From Opitutaceae bacterium (GTDB lineage: Bacteria > Verrucomicrobiota > Verrucomicrobiia > Opitutales > Opitutaceae), in the NCBI GenBank assembly GCA_016794785.1, contig JAEUHC010000019.1, positions 372,001 through 436,000 of the forward strand: DNA of 64,000 bases. The letters run 5' to 3'. The notes below the pieces were generated by a model, which made no database searches, had not been told where the DNA came from, and worked only from the letters and a program-made list of their open reading frames with translations. Below are positions 1 to 8,650 of this stretch, piece by piece (within the stretch, counting starts at the first letter, position 1; every line of letters begins with the position of its first letter). The position numbers were made by a program, and so were the translations under genes.

Positions 1-1
1 C

Positions 2-619
2 GGCGGCTTCATCCGCGACTACCAGAATTTCTTCCAGAACGTCACGAGCGTGGTAAGCCCCGTCTTCCTGCAAACCTACGGCCTAGACGAGGCCGAGTAT
101 GGCTCGATCCTGGTGGTCACCCAATTCAACAACCCCGATCGCATCCGCCAGCGCGGCTTCGAGATCGACTACAAGCAGGCGCTCACCTTCCTGCCTTCGT
201 GGGCGCGGGGCCTGCAATTTTTTGCCAACATCAGCTCCCAGCGCGCCAAGGGCACGGACAACCTGCAGGACATGAATCCGTTCACCGCCAACTGGGGCCT
301 CAGCCTCACCCGGCAAAAATTCAACATCCGCATCAACGAAAACTACCGCGGCATCCAGCGCCGCGGCGCCGTCGCGAGCACCGCCACCAACAGCATCGAG
401 CCCGGCACCTACAACTACCGCCCCAAGCGCCTCTACATCGACGTGACGGGCGAGTATTTCCTGAGCCGGCGGCTCGGCCTCTTCTTCGCCCTCCGCAACG
501 TCGGCGGCGCGACCGAGGACACCAAGATCTACGGGCCCAACACGCCCGCCTACGCGAAATTCCGCCAGCGCGACGACTACGCCTCGCTCTGGACCGCCGG
601 CATCAAGGGCACGTTCTGA
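2..619 (+). CDS. TonB-dependent receptor, C-terminal part (5' end outside window)
   Basis: The last 205 residues of an outer-membrane TonB-dependent receptor whose start lies before the window. The segment shows alternating beta-barrel strands and ends in the aromatic residue expected for an outer-membrane barrel (the final residues are IKGTF). It closely resembles the C-terminus of the receptor at the other end of the window; both share the YKQALTFLP and IEPGT motifs. The substrate cannot be told from this part. A short GC-rich hairpin-like sequence follows the stop. Type and family are clear; specificity is unknown. Confidence 0.9.
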   Translation, partial: GGFIRDYQNFFQNVTSVVSPVFLQTYGLDEAEYGSILVVTQFNNPDRIRQRGFEIDYKQALTFLPSWARGLQFFANISSQRAKGTDNLQDMNPFTANWGLSLTRQKFNIRINENYRGIQRRGAVASTATNSIEPGTYNYRPKRLYIDVTGEYFLSRRLGLFFALRNVGGATEDTKIYGPNTPAYAKFRQRDDYASLWTAGIKGTF

Positions 620-693
620 GCCCCTTGGGCCGGGGCGGTGGCGCTGTAATATTCCTTCCCATCCCGCGTGATTCGCGGAGATTGGCGCCGCGC

Positions 694-2046
694 ATGACCG
701 GTCCTGACCAACCTGATCTTTTCGGCGGCGAACCGCCGCCGGCGGCCGACTGGCCCGCGGCCGCCTCGACCGCGAAGACGCATCAGCCCCTCGCGGCGCG
801 GATGCGGCCGCGGCGGCTGAGCGAGGTGGTCGGGCAGGAGCACATCCTCAAGGCAGGCTCGCTGCTGCCGCGCCTGGTCGCGCAGAACCGCTTCGGCTCG
901 CTGCTCTTTTACGGACCGCCCGGTTGCGGCAAGACCAGCATCGCCGAGGCGATTGCGCGCGAGACCGGCAGTCGCTTCGTGCGCGTCAACGCCGTCATGT
1001 CCAACGTGGCCGAGCTGCGCGAGATCCTCGCCGCCGCGCGCCGCCGTCCCGAGGCCGCGACGATCCTCTTTATCGACGAGCTGCACCGCTTCAACAAATC
1101 GCAGCAGGACCTGCTGCTGCCCGATGTGGAGGAGGGCACGGTGCGGCTCATCGGTGCGACGACCCACAATCCCGGCTTCTACGTCAACCCGCCGCTGCTC
1201 TCGCGCAGCCATCTCTTCCGCCTCGAGCCGCTCGCCACGGCGGCCGTGGCCGGCGTGATGCGGGCGGCGTTGGCCGACGTCGAGCGCGGCCTCGGCGCGC
1301 GCCGCGTGACGGCGCCGGACAAAATCCTAGCCGATCTCGCGGTGCTCTGCGACGGCGACCTGCGCCGCGCGCTCAACGCCCTTGAGGTGCTCGTGCTCGG
1401 CCTGCCCGAGGGCGCCGAGATTACCGAGGCCGAGCTCGAAGTCTTCGCGCGCGAGCGCCGCATCCGTTACGACGCCGACGAGGACGAGCATTACGACACC
1501 ATCTCCGCCTTCATCAAAAGCTGCCGCGGCAGCGATCCGGATGCGGCGATGTATTGGCTGGCGAAGATGCTCGCCGGCGGCGAGGACCCGCGCTTCATCG
1601 CGCGGCGCCTCGTGATCCTCGCGAGCGAGGACGTGGGCCTGGCTGATCCGCAGGCTCTGCCGCTCACGGTGGCGGCGCATCATGCGTGCGACTTCATCGG
1701 CCTGCCCGAGGCCGAACTCACTCTCGCGCACGCGACGCTCTACATCGCGACGGCGCCGAAGAGCAACACCGCCACCCTTGCGCTGGGCGCCGCGCACCGC
1801 GTGCTCAAGGAGCAGCCCGTGCAACCCGTGCCCATCCACCTCCGCGACAAAGGCGGACAGGCCAGCAAGCGCGCCGGCCATGGCAAAGGCTACGCCTACT
1901 CGCACGATTTTCCCGAAAACATCTCTGGGCAGGACTACCTCGAGAAGCCGCTCGCGCTCTACACCCCCAAGCCGGTCGGCTGGGAGGCCAAGATCGCGGA
2001 CCGGCTGGCGCGCTGGAAAGAGTTCAAGGCCTCCCGGCGTGGCTAG
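694..2046 (+). CDS. rarA: Replication-associated recombination protein A (RarA/MgsA AAA+ ATPase)
   Basis: A 450-residue AAA+ ATPase of the RarA/MgsA/WRNIP1 family, which acts at stalled replication forks. Walker A (GPPGCGKTS, about residue 73) and Walker B (LFIDELHRF) are intact. They are followed by the arginine-finger region, a DGDLRRALN sensor-2 motif and the C-terminal tetramerisation domain ending in a family-typical HGKGY motif. I chose the ATG that gives the family's normal N-terminus (MTGPDQPDLF); the frame is open further upstream but reads through the preceding receptor gene. The last 252 bp are duplicated, in decayed form, about 1.9 kb downstream. Confidence 0.95.
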   Translation: MTGPDQPDLFGGEPPPAADWPAAASTAKTHQPLAARMRPRRLSEVVGQEHILKAGSLLPRLVAQNRFGSLLFYGPPGCGKTSIAEAIARETGSRFVRVNAVMSNVAELREILAAARRRPEAATILFIDELHRFNKSQQDLLLPDVEEGTVRLIGATTHNPGFYVNPPLLSRSHLFRLEPLATAAVAGVMRAALADVERGLGARRVTAPDKILADLAVLCDGDLRRALNALEVLVLGLPEGAEITEAELEVFARERRIRYDADEDEHYDTISAFIKSCRGSDPDAAMYWLAKMLAGGEDPRFIARRLVILASEDVGLADPQALPLTVAAHHACDFIGLPEAELTLAHATLYIATAPKSNTATLALGAAHRVLKEQPVQPVPIHLRDKGGQASKRAGHGKGYAYSHDFPENISGQDYLEKPLALYTPKPVGWEAKIADRLARWKEFKASRRG

Positions 2047-2240
2047 CCGGCGAGGTAGGGTCGGTCGTTGTGCCGTGGCGGCGCCGCCGGCGGAGGATAG
2101 GCCGCCGGCACTTTTTGCTCAGCGCATCGTTGATTTTCAGGTCCGCCAACGGGCCATTCCCACACTTGGCGGGGAATCGTTGCGCGCCTTCAGGTCATTC
2201 GTCCCATCAAGACGTTTCTAGATCTAAAGATGGAGTGGGC
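2047..2240. other. Intergenic region between rarA and the sigma-factor gene
   Basis: These 194 bp separate the convergent 3' ends of rarA and the frameshifted sigma-factor gene. They contain a GC-rich inverted repeat around 2080-2112 (GGCGCCGCCGGCG pairing with GGCCGCCGGC) that could act as a terminator. No gene is visible here. The region is one boundary of the block between the two rarA 3' ends. Confidence 0.4.
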
Positions 2241-3434
2241 TCACTGCGGCAGATTGGCGCGGCGCTGCCATTCGCCAAGGACCGCTTTCTGCTCCGGGGT
2301 GGTGGCCAATGGGAGCAGGTCCTTGATTTCACTGTGTCGTCGTCCGTGGTTGGCTTCGTAGGCTCGGATTAGCGGCCGGATTGTCTCCAGCTCTTTCTGA
2401 AGAGTCGGTGGGCTGCGCGTGGACCCCACGCCTTGAGGCCCGATCACCGTGGTCGAATCGTAATCGGAATCGATCCGCGCCACTTGGGTGATGATTTGGT
2501 CGCCGCCCATTCTGAGGTTGGGGATGTCTGCGGCGGGGACGACTTTGTAGCGCGCGAGCATGGCCCGATCGATCTCTGGTGATGCGAACGGAAGAAGTTG
2601 CAAGGGATCCGCGGGGAACTGGTTGCCGTTGGCCTTAAGATAGGCGCGCACGGCCTCATGGGCGAGCTTGGCGAACCGCGCTTCCGCCGCGGTCCGGATT
2701 TTCCCAAGTGCACGACGAAAATCCTCGGGACTCTCAAGGCTGCCGTCGACCGCGATGGTCCAGTCGCCATGGGTGGCGAGCTTCAGCTCGGGGATGCTTT
2801 GCTCGGGCAGGCGGGTCAGCATCGAGCGCAATTCGGCGATCTTTTCCGCGGCTTCTTCCTGGTCGGGTGAAGTGACCACCGGGCGGCTTGTGATTTCGCG
2901 CAAAGGCACGGGCGCCCTCTTGTCCGAGATAGTTGGTGCAGTGGCGTCCGGCCCGCTTGATGGGCGCTGGATCTGGGCAACGGGAGCCGGGCGCCGCGTC
3001 TGGTCGGACTCTGGAGCGTTGAAGTGGTGGACGAGAACCGTGACGCCCGCGATGGCGGCTACGGTAGCGAGGGTGCCCAACAGTTTGGTGGTGGTCATGA
3101 GGGAAATCAGGCCTGCGGTCGGGATGGCCAAGAGCCCCGCCGATGCGGCGACCGTGGTGGTAACCGTTGCCGCCAGTCCCGGCGGAGCCGCGAGTGTGCC
3201 GTGTGAGGCCAGGACGCCGCCAAGAACAGCTGAGGTCGAGGCGAAGCCTCGTCGCGCGAGTCGGGTGCGGAGTTTGTCGAGGGCGCGGCCGACCCTCATG
3301 CGGGCGGTCTCTTCCTTCAGGCCAAGCAGGTGGCCCATGGCGGGATAGGACCGACCTTCAAAGAAGCGGAGGATAATCGCCTGCCGGTCGGCCTCGTTCA
3401 GTTCGTCGAGAGCCGTATCGAGGGTGTCGCGCAC
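2241..3434 (-). CDS. ECF sigma factor, C-terminal frame (sigma region 4 plus membrane-anchored extension)
   Basis: The second half of a sigma-70-family gene broken by a frameshift. It opens with a complete region 4 (LDELNEADRQAIILRFFEG followed by a helix-turn-helix). Next come a hydrophobic stretch around residues 70-125 with a likely transmembrane segment (LGTLATVAAIAGVTVLV) and a periplasmic-type domain of about 250 residues of unknown function. Long C-terminal extensions with a membrane anchor are known in sigma factors of Planctomycetes and Verrucomicrobia. The GTG at 3434 is only the first start codon in this frame. The frame stays open upstream, so this is probably the tail of the gene beginning at 3784. 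Confidence 0.7.
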   Translation of the reverse strand: MRDTLDTALDELNEADRQAIILRFFEGRSYPAMGHLLGLKEETARMRVGRALDKLRTRLARRGFASTSAVLGGVLASHGTLAAPPGLAATVTTTVAASAGLLAIPTAGLISLMTTTKLLGTLATVAAIAGVTVLVHHFNAPESDQTRRPAPVAQIQRPSSGPDATAPTISDKRAPVPLREITSRPVVTSPDQEEAAEKIAELRSMLTRLPEQSIPELKLATHGDWTIAVDGSLESPEDFRRALGKIRTAAEARFAKLAHEAVRAYLKANGNQFPADPLQLLPFASPEIDRAMLARYKVVPAADIPNLRMGGDQIITQVARIDSDYDSTTVIGPQGVGSTRSPPTLQKELETIRPLIRAYEANHGRRHSEIKDLLPLATTPEQKAVLGEWQRRANLPQ

Positions 3435-3784
3435 AGCCTGCCATTCGCCGGGCGGAGTTGCGGGGAGTCGTGCGTTTGCATGGCTTGGATCGCCTGGTGT
3501 TTCTGTTCGCGGCGGGAATCACGACGACGGAGGTTGGCTGCGGCGTTGCGCGTGCTGGTGTGAAGCCAGGCGTTCAACACGGGGTGCCGGGCAAGTCGCT
3601 CGGCGTGGTGGGCGAGGGCGAGGAAAACATCCTGTGTGACTTCCGCCGCCGCATGGGGATCTCCGCCGACGCGCCGGAGTGCCGCCGAGTAAACCAAATC
3701 GATGTGCATGCGCACGATTTCGCCGAAAGCGGTCTCGTCCTGGTCGCGGGCATAACGGAGCAAGAGTTCTGAATCCGGCTGCAT
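3398..3784 (-). CDS. ECF sigma factor, N-terminal frame (sigma region 2), frameshifted
   Basis: The first half of the broken sigma-70-family gene. The ATG at 3784 starts MQPDSELLLRYARDQDETAF, followed by region 2.1-2.4 (VTQDVFLALAHHAERL, then HTSTRNAAANLRRR). After residue about 106 this frame becomes meaningless and stops at 3398, while region 4 continues in another frame. One extra base in the run GGGG at 3462-3465 would join the frames as ...HDSPATPPGEWQAVRDTL and give a protein of about 513 residues. It is either a true pseudogene, an assembly error, or much less likely programmed frameshifting. Confidence 0.7.
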   Translation of the reverse strand: MQPDSELLLRYARDQDETAFGEIVRMHIDLVYSAALRRVGGDPHAAAEVTQDVFLALAHHAERLARHPVLNAWLHTSTRNAAANLRRRDSRREQKHQAIQAMQTHDSPQLRPANGRLCATPSIRLSTN

Positions 3785-3970
3785 CTTCACTTGAAATAAC
3801 ACCGGTCGGAGCGATTTCAGAACAAGAGAAAATCTTTTTTGGACGAATGGATGCCGAGCGGAAGCACCACGCGCATCGGGCGACATCTCGGATCGCGCCA
3901 TTGGCTTTTAGCGGCAGCAGGCGGACCAGCTCGGGACGCTCCCGAACTGAGTCTTCATTGTTATCATGTG

Positions 3971-4213
3971 CACCGCGTGCACAAGGAGCAGCCCGTGCCA
4001 GTTCATCTCAGTGACAAGAGCGATCAGGCCAGCAAGCGCGCCGGCCATGGCTAAGGCTACGCCTACTCGCACGATTTTCCCGAAAACATGTCGGGGCAGG
4101 ACTACCTCGAAAAGCCGCTCGCCCTTTACACCCCCAAGCCGGTCGGCTGGGAGGCCAAGATCGCGGACCGGCTGGCGCGCTGGAAAGAGCTCAAGGCCTC
4201 CCGGCGTGGCTAG
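3971..4213 (+). pseudogene. rarA: Duplicated, decayed 3' end of rarA
   Basis: This stretch matches the last 252 bp of rarA (1795-2046) almost throughout, with a 9-bp in-frame deletion. It keeps the reading frame, but a Gly-Lys pair has become Gly-stop (GGC AAA to GGC TAA). Most differences are silent or conservative. One block (PVPVHLSDKS) looks closer to the usual RarA consensus than the copy in the intact gene does. The copy sits right behind the sigma-factor gene and ends 16 bp before the carbonic anhydrase gene. It is a partial duplication or the displaced original 3' end of rarA. Confidence 0.85.
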
Positions 4214-4228
4214 CTGCCGACTGAAGGG

Positions 4229-4882
4229 TTAGCTCGTTTCCAGCGAGTCGATCGCGACCTTGTAGCTTTGGATGACTTCTTCGCGGTTGGAGGCGCTGCA
4301 CTTGAGATCGCGCAGCAGGCCGTCCTTCAGTCCGTAGATCCACCCATGGACGGTGAGGCTCTGGTTCCGTTGCCAGGCGTCGCGCACGATGGTGGTGCGG
4401 CAGACATTGCCGACCTGCTCGATTACGTTGAGTTCGCAGAGCCGGTCGCAGCGCTCGGCGGGGGTGCCTTTGGTGCATTCGAGCCGTTGCTCGTGTTTGC
4501 GCCGCACGTCCTGCACGTGCTGGAGCCAGTTGTCGGCGAGGCCGATGCGCTCGCGGTGCAGGGCCGCGTTGACGCCGCTGCAGCCATAATGGCCCACGAC
4601 GATGATATGCTCGACCTTGAGCACCTCGACGGCGAACTCCATCACGGAGAGGCAGTTCAGGTCCGTGTGCACGACGACATTGGCCACGTTGCGATGCACG
4701 AACAGCTCGCCCGGGGGCAAGCCCACTATCTCGTTGGCGGGCACGCGGCTGTCGGCGCAGCCGATCCAGAGGTAGCGGGGCGACTGCTGGCGGGAGAGGG
4801 CCGGGAAGAAGTCGGGATTCTGCCGGCGGATTTTGTCCGCCCAGGCGCGGTTTTTGGCGAAGAGGTCCTGCAGGTCTTGCAT
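4229..4882 (-). CDS. can: Beta-class carbonic anhydrase
   Basis: A 217-residue beta-carbonic anhydrase that interconverts CO2 and bicarbonate in the cytoplasm. The zinc site is complete: Cys and Asp-Ser-Arg in CADSRVP near residue 42, and His/Cys in HYGCSGV near residue 98. Length and the surrounding motifs (LFVHRNVAN, SVMEFAVEVLKV) match the Can/CynT group. The start ATG gives the usual N-terminus (MQDLQDLFAKNRAW). The gene stands alone on the minus strand, convergent with the rarA remnant. Confidence 0.96.
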   Translation of the reverse strand: MQDLQDLFAKNRAWADKIRRQNPDFFPALSRQQSPRYLWIGCADSRVPANEIVGLPPGELFVHRNVANVVVHTDLNCLSVMEFAVEVLKVEHIIVVGHYGCSGVNAALHRERIGLADNWLQHVQDVRRKHEQRLECTKGTPAERCDRLCELNVIEQVGNVCRTTIVRDAWQRNQSLTVHGWIYGLKDGLLRDLKCSASNREEVIQSYKVAIDSLETS

Positions 4883-4991
4883 CGGACCGCGAGTTTCACG
4901 GCCCCGGGCGTCCCGTCAAATGGAACGTAAAAACCCGCCGCGCGCCCTAGGGGCCCTTGCTGTGTTCCGATGTGAGGCTACCGTCCCACCC

Positions 4992-5480
4992 ATGAAAGCG
5001 CTCCTCATCTTGATCGGATCCTTTGCCACCGGGCTCATGATGAAATCTGAGACGTCCGGCTTCATGGTGCGCGCCGTGATGGCGGCGGAACCGAGCCCCA
5101 AGGCGGCCAAGAAGAAGGGCGAAACCGAGAAGAAGGCCGAAGCCGCGACGATCGAGGGGATGGAAGTCTCGCGCGGTGCCGCCGGTTTCCTGGGGGTCCA
5201 GATCGTGGGAACCACTTTCAAGATTTCGTTCTACGACGCTAAGCGGAAGCCCATCGCCGCCGATGTCCCCCGCGCCGTGTTGCGCTGGGATCCGAAATAC
5301 AAAGTCGGCTCCGAGCGCCTGCTCCTCACCCGCACGGAGGACGGCATGGCGCTCACGTCTTCGCGGAACGTCCGCCCGCCCTATCTCTTCAAGCTCTTCA
5401 TCACGCTGCTCCCGAATGCCGCGGACGGTGAAGCCGCCGACGGTGCGGGCGAAACCCACGTGATCGATTTCCGCGGTTGA
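4992..5480 (+). CDS. Hypothetical exported protein
   Basis: A 162-residue protein of unknown function. It begins with a hydrophobic segment that may be a signal peptide (MKALLILIGSFATGLMM), followed by a Lys/Ala/Glu-rich linker at residues 37-55. The rest is a folded domain rich in beta-type residues (ISFYDAKRKPIAADVPRAVL). The start was chosen for the signal peptide; the frame is open further upstream but overlaps the carbonic anhydrase gene. It lies 73 bp before ribBA in the same orientation. I do not recognise the family. Confidence 0.75.
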   Translation: MKALLILIGSFATGLMMKSETSGFMVRAVMAAEPSPKAAKKKGETEKKAEAATIEGMEVSRGAAGFLGVQIVGTTFKISFYDAKRKPIAADVPRAVLRWDPKYKVGSERLLLTRTEDGMALTSSRNVRPPYLFKLFITLLPNAADGEAADGAGETHVIDFRG

Positions 5481-5553
5481 GGGGTGGGGCGGGGCCGGGC
5501 TGCCACGTTGACAGCCGCGCCTTGGCGCGAGACGGTGGCCGGCTTTCGCCGCC

Positions 5554-6657
5554 ATGAGCACTGCCACTTCTACGCCCTTCGATTCCGTCGAGTCCGCCAT
5601 CGCGGACATCGCGGTCGGCCGCCTCATCATCGTGACGGACGACGAGGGCCGGGAAAACGAAGGCGATCTCATCATGGCCGCCGAGAAGGCCACGCCGGAG
5701 ACCGTCAACATGATGATCCGCTATGGCAGCGGCATCGTGTGCGTGCCGACCGTCGAGCACCGGCTGCGGCAGCTGGGCCTCGGGCCGATGGTGGCGAGCA
5801 ACCGCGAGTCCCACCGCACGGATTTCACGGTGAGCGTCGATGCCGCCGATGGCATCACCACCGGCATCAGCGCCTACGAGCGCACCCGCACCATCCGGTT
5901 GATCGCGGACTCCGCGACGCGACCGGAGGCACTCGTGCAGCCGGGCCATGTGTTTCCCCTTCGCGCGCGGCCGGGCGGGGTGCTGGAGCGTGCCGGCCAC
6001 ACGGAGGCGGCGGTCGATTTGGTCGTGCTGGCGGGCCTCGCGCCGGTGGGTGTGCTCTGCGAACTGGTGAACGACGACGGCACGGTGCAACGCCTGCCGC
6101 AACTCGTGGAGTTCAAGACCCGCTTCGGCCTGAAGATGATCTCGATCGCGTCCCTCATCGAGTATCGGGCGCGCCGCGATCATTTGGTGGAGCAGGTGGC
6201 GTCGCAGCCCTTTGCCTCGGAGTTTGGTGATTTCACGCTGCACGTGTTCCGGAGCCGGCTGGACGGACGGCACCACCTCGCGCTGACCGCCGGCCAGCTC
6301 GGGCCCGATCCGACCCTCGTGCGCGTGCACAGCGAGAATCTCCTGAGCGACCTTTTCCAGGCCAAGGGCACGGCGGGGCACCAGTTGCTCACGGCCTCGC
6401 TGGCCGCGATCGCGCGGGCGGGCCGGGGCGTCGTGCTCTACATGCAGCCGGCCAATCCGGGCGAGGCGCTGGTTCGTTCCCTGGCCGCCAAGCCCGGCGA
6501 GGCGCCGCCGGCGATGAGCCTGCGCGACTACGGCATTGGCGCCCAGATTCTCGCCGCGCTCGGCCTCGCCAAAATCCGCCTCCTTTCGCGCAGCACGCGC
6601 AAAGTCGTGGGGCTAGATGGCTACGGTCTGGAGATTGTGGAGCAGGTGCCGCTGTAG
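5554..6657 (+). CDS. ribBA: 3,4-dihydroxy-2-butanone-4-phosphate synthase fused to a degenerate GTP cyclohydrolase II domain
   Basis: A 367-residue RibBA-type protein of riboflavin synthesis. The N-terminal DHBP synthase domain (about residues 10-205) is intact, with DDEGRENEGDLIMAAE and the HRTDFTVSVDA and PGHVFPLRA motifs, so ribulose-5-phosphate conversion is expected. The C-terminal GTP cyclohydrolase II domain keeps the fold and the final YGIGAQIL and GLEIVE motifs. It has lost all three zinc cysteines: the SEC...CDC pattern reads SEN...GTA. The GTP-binding loop is also abnormal. The second activity is therefore probably absent and would need another RibA. It is followed by ribH and nusB. 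Confidence 0.93.
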   Translation: MSTATSTPFDSVESAIADIAVGRLIIVTDDEGRENEGDLIMAAEKATPETVNMMIRYGSGIVCVPTVEHRLRQLGLGPMVASNRESHRTDFTVSVDAADGITTGISAYERTRTIRLIADSATRPEALVQPGHVFPLRARPGGVLERAGHTEAAVDLVVLAGLAPVGVLCELVNDDGTVQRLPQLVEFKTRFGLKMISIASLIEYRARRDHLVEQVASQPFASEFGDFTLHVFRSRLDGRHHLALTAGQLGPDPTLVRVHSENLLSDLFQAKGTAGHQLLTASLAAIARAGRGVVLYMQPANPGEALVRSLAAKPGEAPPAMSLRDYGIGAQILAALGLAKIRLLSRSTRKVVGLDGYGLEIVEQVPL

Positions 6658-6743
6658 GCCTTGGAATTTCGGGTTGCGGAGCGCGGCAAGAGGCGTGTTC
6701 CTCAACCTTCCGCGGATTACCGCGGTCACGTTCGCCATCCACC

Positions 6744-7217
6744 ATGAGTCTCTCTGCTCCCGCTCCCTCGGCCCTGCGCGGCACCGGTTTCCGGTTCGGC
6801 ATCGTCGCGGCACGCTTCAACCCGGCGCTCGTCGATGGCCTGCTGGAGCGGGTGCTCGCCTCGCTTAAGGCCGCCGGGGTGCGGGAAATTGACCTCACGG
6901 TCGTGCGCGTGCCGGGGTCGCACGAGGTGCCATGGGCGGCGCAGCGGCTCGCTGTGGCCGGCCGTCGCCACTGCGTGATCGGCCTCGGCGTGCTGATCGC
7001 GGGTGACACCAACCATCACGAGCTGGTGGGCGAGAGCGTTTCGCACGCCTTGCAGAATGTGGCGCTCGGCACCGGCGTGCCGATCATCAACGGCGTGATG
7101 GCCGTCAACACCGTGGCCCAGGCGCGTGCGCGCTGCATCGGCCGCATCAACCGGGGCGCCGAGTTTGCCGCGGCCGCCCTCGAGATGGCGGCGTTGCACC
7201 GGAGACTTTCCCGATGA
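6744..7217 (+). CDS. ribH: 6,7-dimethyl-8-ribityllumazine synthase
   Basis: A 157-residue lumazine synthase that condenses 5-amino-6-ribitylaminouracil with dihydroxybutanone phosphate, the penultimate step of riboflavin synthesis. The characteristic FNPALVDGLLE start, VPGSHEVP motif, catalytic His in the GDTNHHELV loop and phosphate-binding region are present. It lies 86 bp after ribBA and overlaps nusB by 4 bp (ATGA), an arrangement that suggests translational coupling. Confidence 0.96.
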   Translation: MSLSAPAPSALRGTGFRFGIVAARFNPALVDGLLERVLASLKAAGVREIDLTVVRVPGSHEVPWAAQRLAVAGRRHCVIGLGVLIAGDTNHHELVGESVSHALQNVALGTGVPIINGVMAVNTVAQARARCIGRINRGAEFAAAALEMAALHRRLSR

Positions 7218-7657
7218 GCAAACCCAACTTTGCCCAGCGCCGCGACGGTCGCGTCGCCGCCGTCCAATATCTCTATGCGTGGAGCATGAACGAGCCGCGG
7301 AATCTCGCCGAGGATCTCGGGGTTTTCTTTGAAGGCTGCGAGGGTCCGCGCGACCACTACAACTACGCCGAGGAGGTCATCCAAGGCGTGATCCTCAACG
7401 TCGAGGCGATCGATGCGCGCATCAAGGGGCTGGCGCAGAACTGGGACTTCGCGCGCATCGCCAAGATCGACCTCGCGATCCTGCGGATGGCGATGTTCGA
7501 GATGCTCTATCGGAAGGACATCCCGCCGGTTGTCTCCATCAACGAAGCCATCGACCTCTCGAAGACCTTTTCCAACGCCGACTCGAAGCGCTTCATCAAC
7601 GGCATCCTCGATCGCCTGAAATCGGAGCTCGGCCGCGACGCGCGGACCGTGGAGTGA
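7214..7657 (+). CDS. nusB: Transcription antitermination factor NusB
   Basis: A 147-residue NusB, the all-helical RNA-binding partner of NusE (S10) in antitermination complexes. Family features include the early RRDGRVAAVQYLYAW helix and the later KIDLAILRMAMFEML and PPVVSINEAIDLSKTF motifs. It overlaps ribH by 4 bp and precedes ftsY; the rib-nusB order is common in bacteria. Length is normal. Confidence 0.96.
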   Translation: MSKPNFAQRRDGRVAAVQYLYAWSMNEPRNLAEDLGVFFEGCEGPRDHYNYAEEVIQGVILNVEAIDARIKGLAQNWDFARIAKIDLAILRMAMFEMLYRKDIPPVVSINEAIDLSKTFSNADSKRFINGILDRLKSELGRDARTVE

Positions 7658-7720
7658 GGCCGACCAAGCGTGGAAACGAGGGACGGCGGAAGCGCCGCGG
7701 CGCAACCGTGATTAACCGGG

Positions 7721-8644
7721 ATGTTCGGACTCTTCAAAAAATTTAAGGAAGGCCTCGCCAAGACCGTCTCGGCCATCGCGTCGAAGACGGCCGCGATTTT
7801 CGGGCAGAAGCCGATCGACGCCTCGTCGCTCGAGACGCTCGAGGAGGCGCTCTACACCGCGGACTTTGGCGTCGAGACCACCGGCGAGATCCTCGCCGAG
7901 ATCAAGGCGGCCTACAAAAAGGATCCGGCGCTGCACGGCCAGCAGGCCGCCGCGATCGGCGCGGCCGTGCTCAAGCGCGTGCTCGCGGGTGCGGAAGGCC
8001 GGCTCGACCTCGGGGCACCCGCCGGTTCGCCCGTCGTGATTGCGATGATCGGGGTCAACGGCTCGGGCAAGACGACGACCTCGGCCAAGCTCGCGTGGAA
8101 AATGAAGCAGGAGGGCCGCACCGTCACGCTCGCGGCCTGCGACACGTTCCGCGCCGCGGCGGTCGAGCAGCTCAAGGCCTGGGCCACGCGGCTCGAGATC
8201 GAGATCATCGCGAGCCACACCGGCGCGGACTCGGCGGCCGTGGCCTTCGATGCGTGGCAGGCCGCGAAGTCGCGCGGGCGCGATTTCCTGATCGTGGACA
8301 CGGCGGGCCGTCTGCACACCAAGGGCAACCTCATGGATGAACTCGCGAAGATCCGGCGCGTGCTCCAGAAGAACGATCCGACGGCGCCGCAGCACCGCTG
8401 GCTGGTGGTCGATGGCTCGCTTGGCAGCAACTCCATCGAGCAGGCCAAGGCGTTTCACCAGAGCTTCGGGCTCACGGGCCTCGTCGTGACCAAGCTCGAC
8501 GGCACGAGCCGCGGCGGCGCATTGGTGGGCATCTACCGTCAGCTGAAGATTCCGATTTATTTTCTCGGCCTCGGCGAGCAGCCGGAGGACTTGCAGCCGT
8601 TCAGCGTGGACAATTACGCGAAGGCGGTCTTTGGGCTCGAATAA
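7721..8644 (+). CDS. ftsY: Signal recognition particle receptor FtsY
   Basis: A 307-residue SRP receptor GTPase that docks ribosome-SRP complexes at the membrane. It has a short N-domain (residues 1-100), the G1 loop GVNGSGKTTTSAKLA, the DTFRAAAVEQLK I-box, DTAGRLHTKGNLMDEL and the TKLDGTSRGG G4 region. The acidic A domain of long FtsY versions is missing, as in many bacteria. It is convergent with the TPR gene, with only 6 bp between the stop codons. Confidence 0.96.
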   Translation: MFGLFKKFKEGLAKTVSAIASKTAAIFGQKPIDASSLETLEEALYTADFGVETTGEILAEIKAAYKKDPALHGQQAAAIGAAVLKRVLAGAEGRLDLGAPAGSPVVIAMIGVNGSGKTTTSAKLAWKMKQEGRTVTLAACDTFRAAAVEQLKAWATRLEIEIIASHTGADSAAVAFDAWQAAKSRGRDFLIVDTAGRLHTKGNLMDELAKIRRVLQKNDPTAPQHRWLVVDGSLGSNSIEQAKAFHQSFGLTGLVVTKLDGTSRGGALVGIYRQLKIPIYFLGLGEQPEDLQPFSVDNYAKAVFGLE

Positions 8645-8650
8645 TCCGGC

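Noticed and set aside
2047..4213. Integrative element with att sites around the sigma gene
   Set aside because: The rarA duplication is real, but no integrase, transposase or short att core is visible, so I report only the duplication.
5481..5553. FMN riboswitch before ribBA
   Set aside because: The gap is only 73 bp and shows none of the conserved RFN elements.
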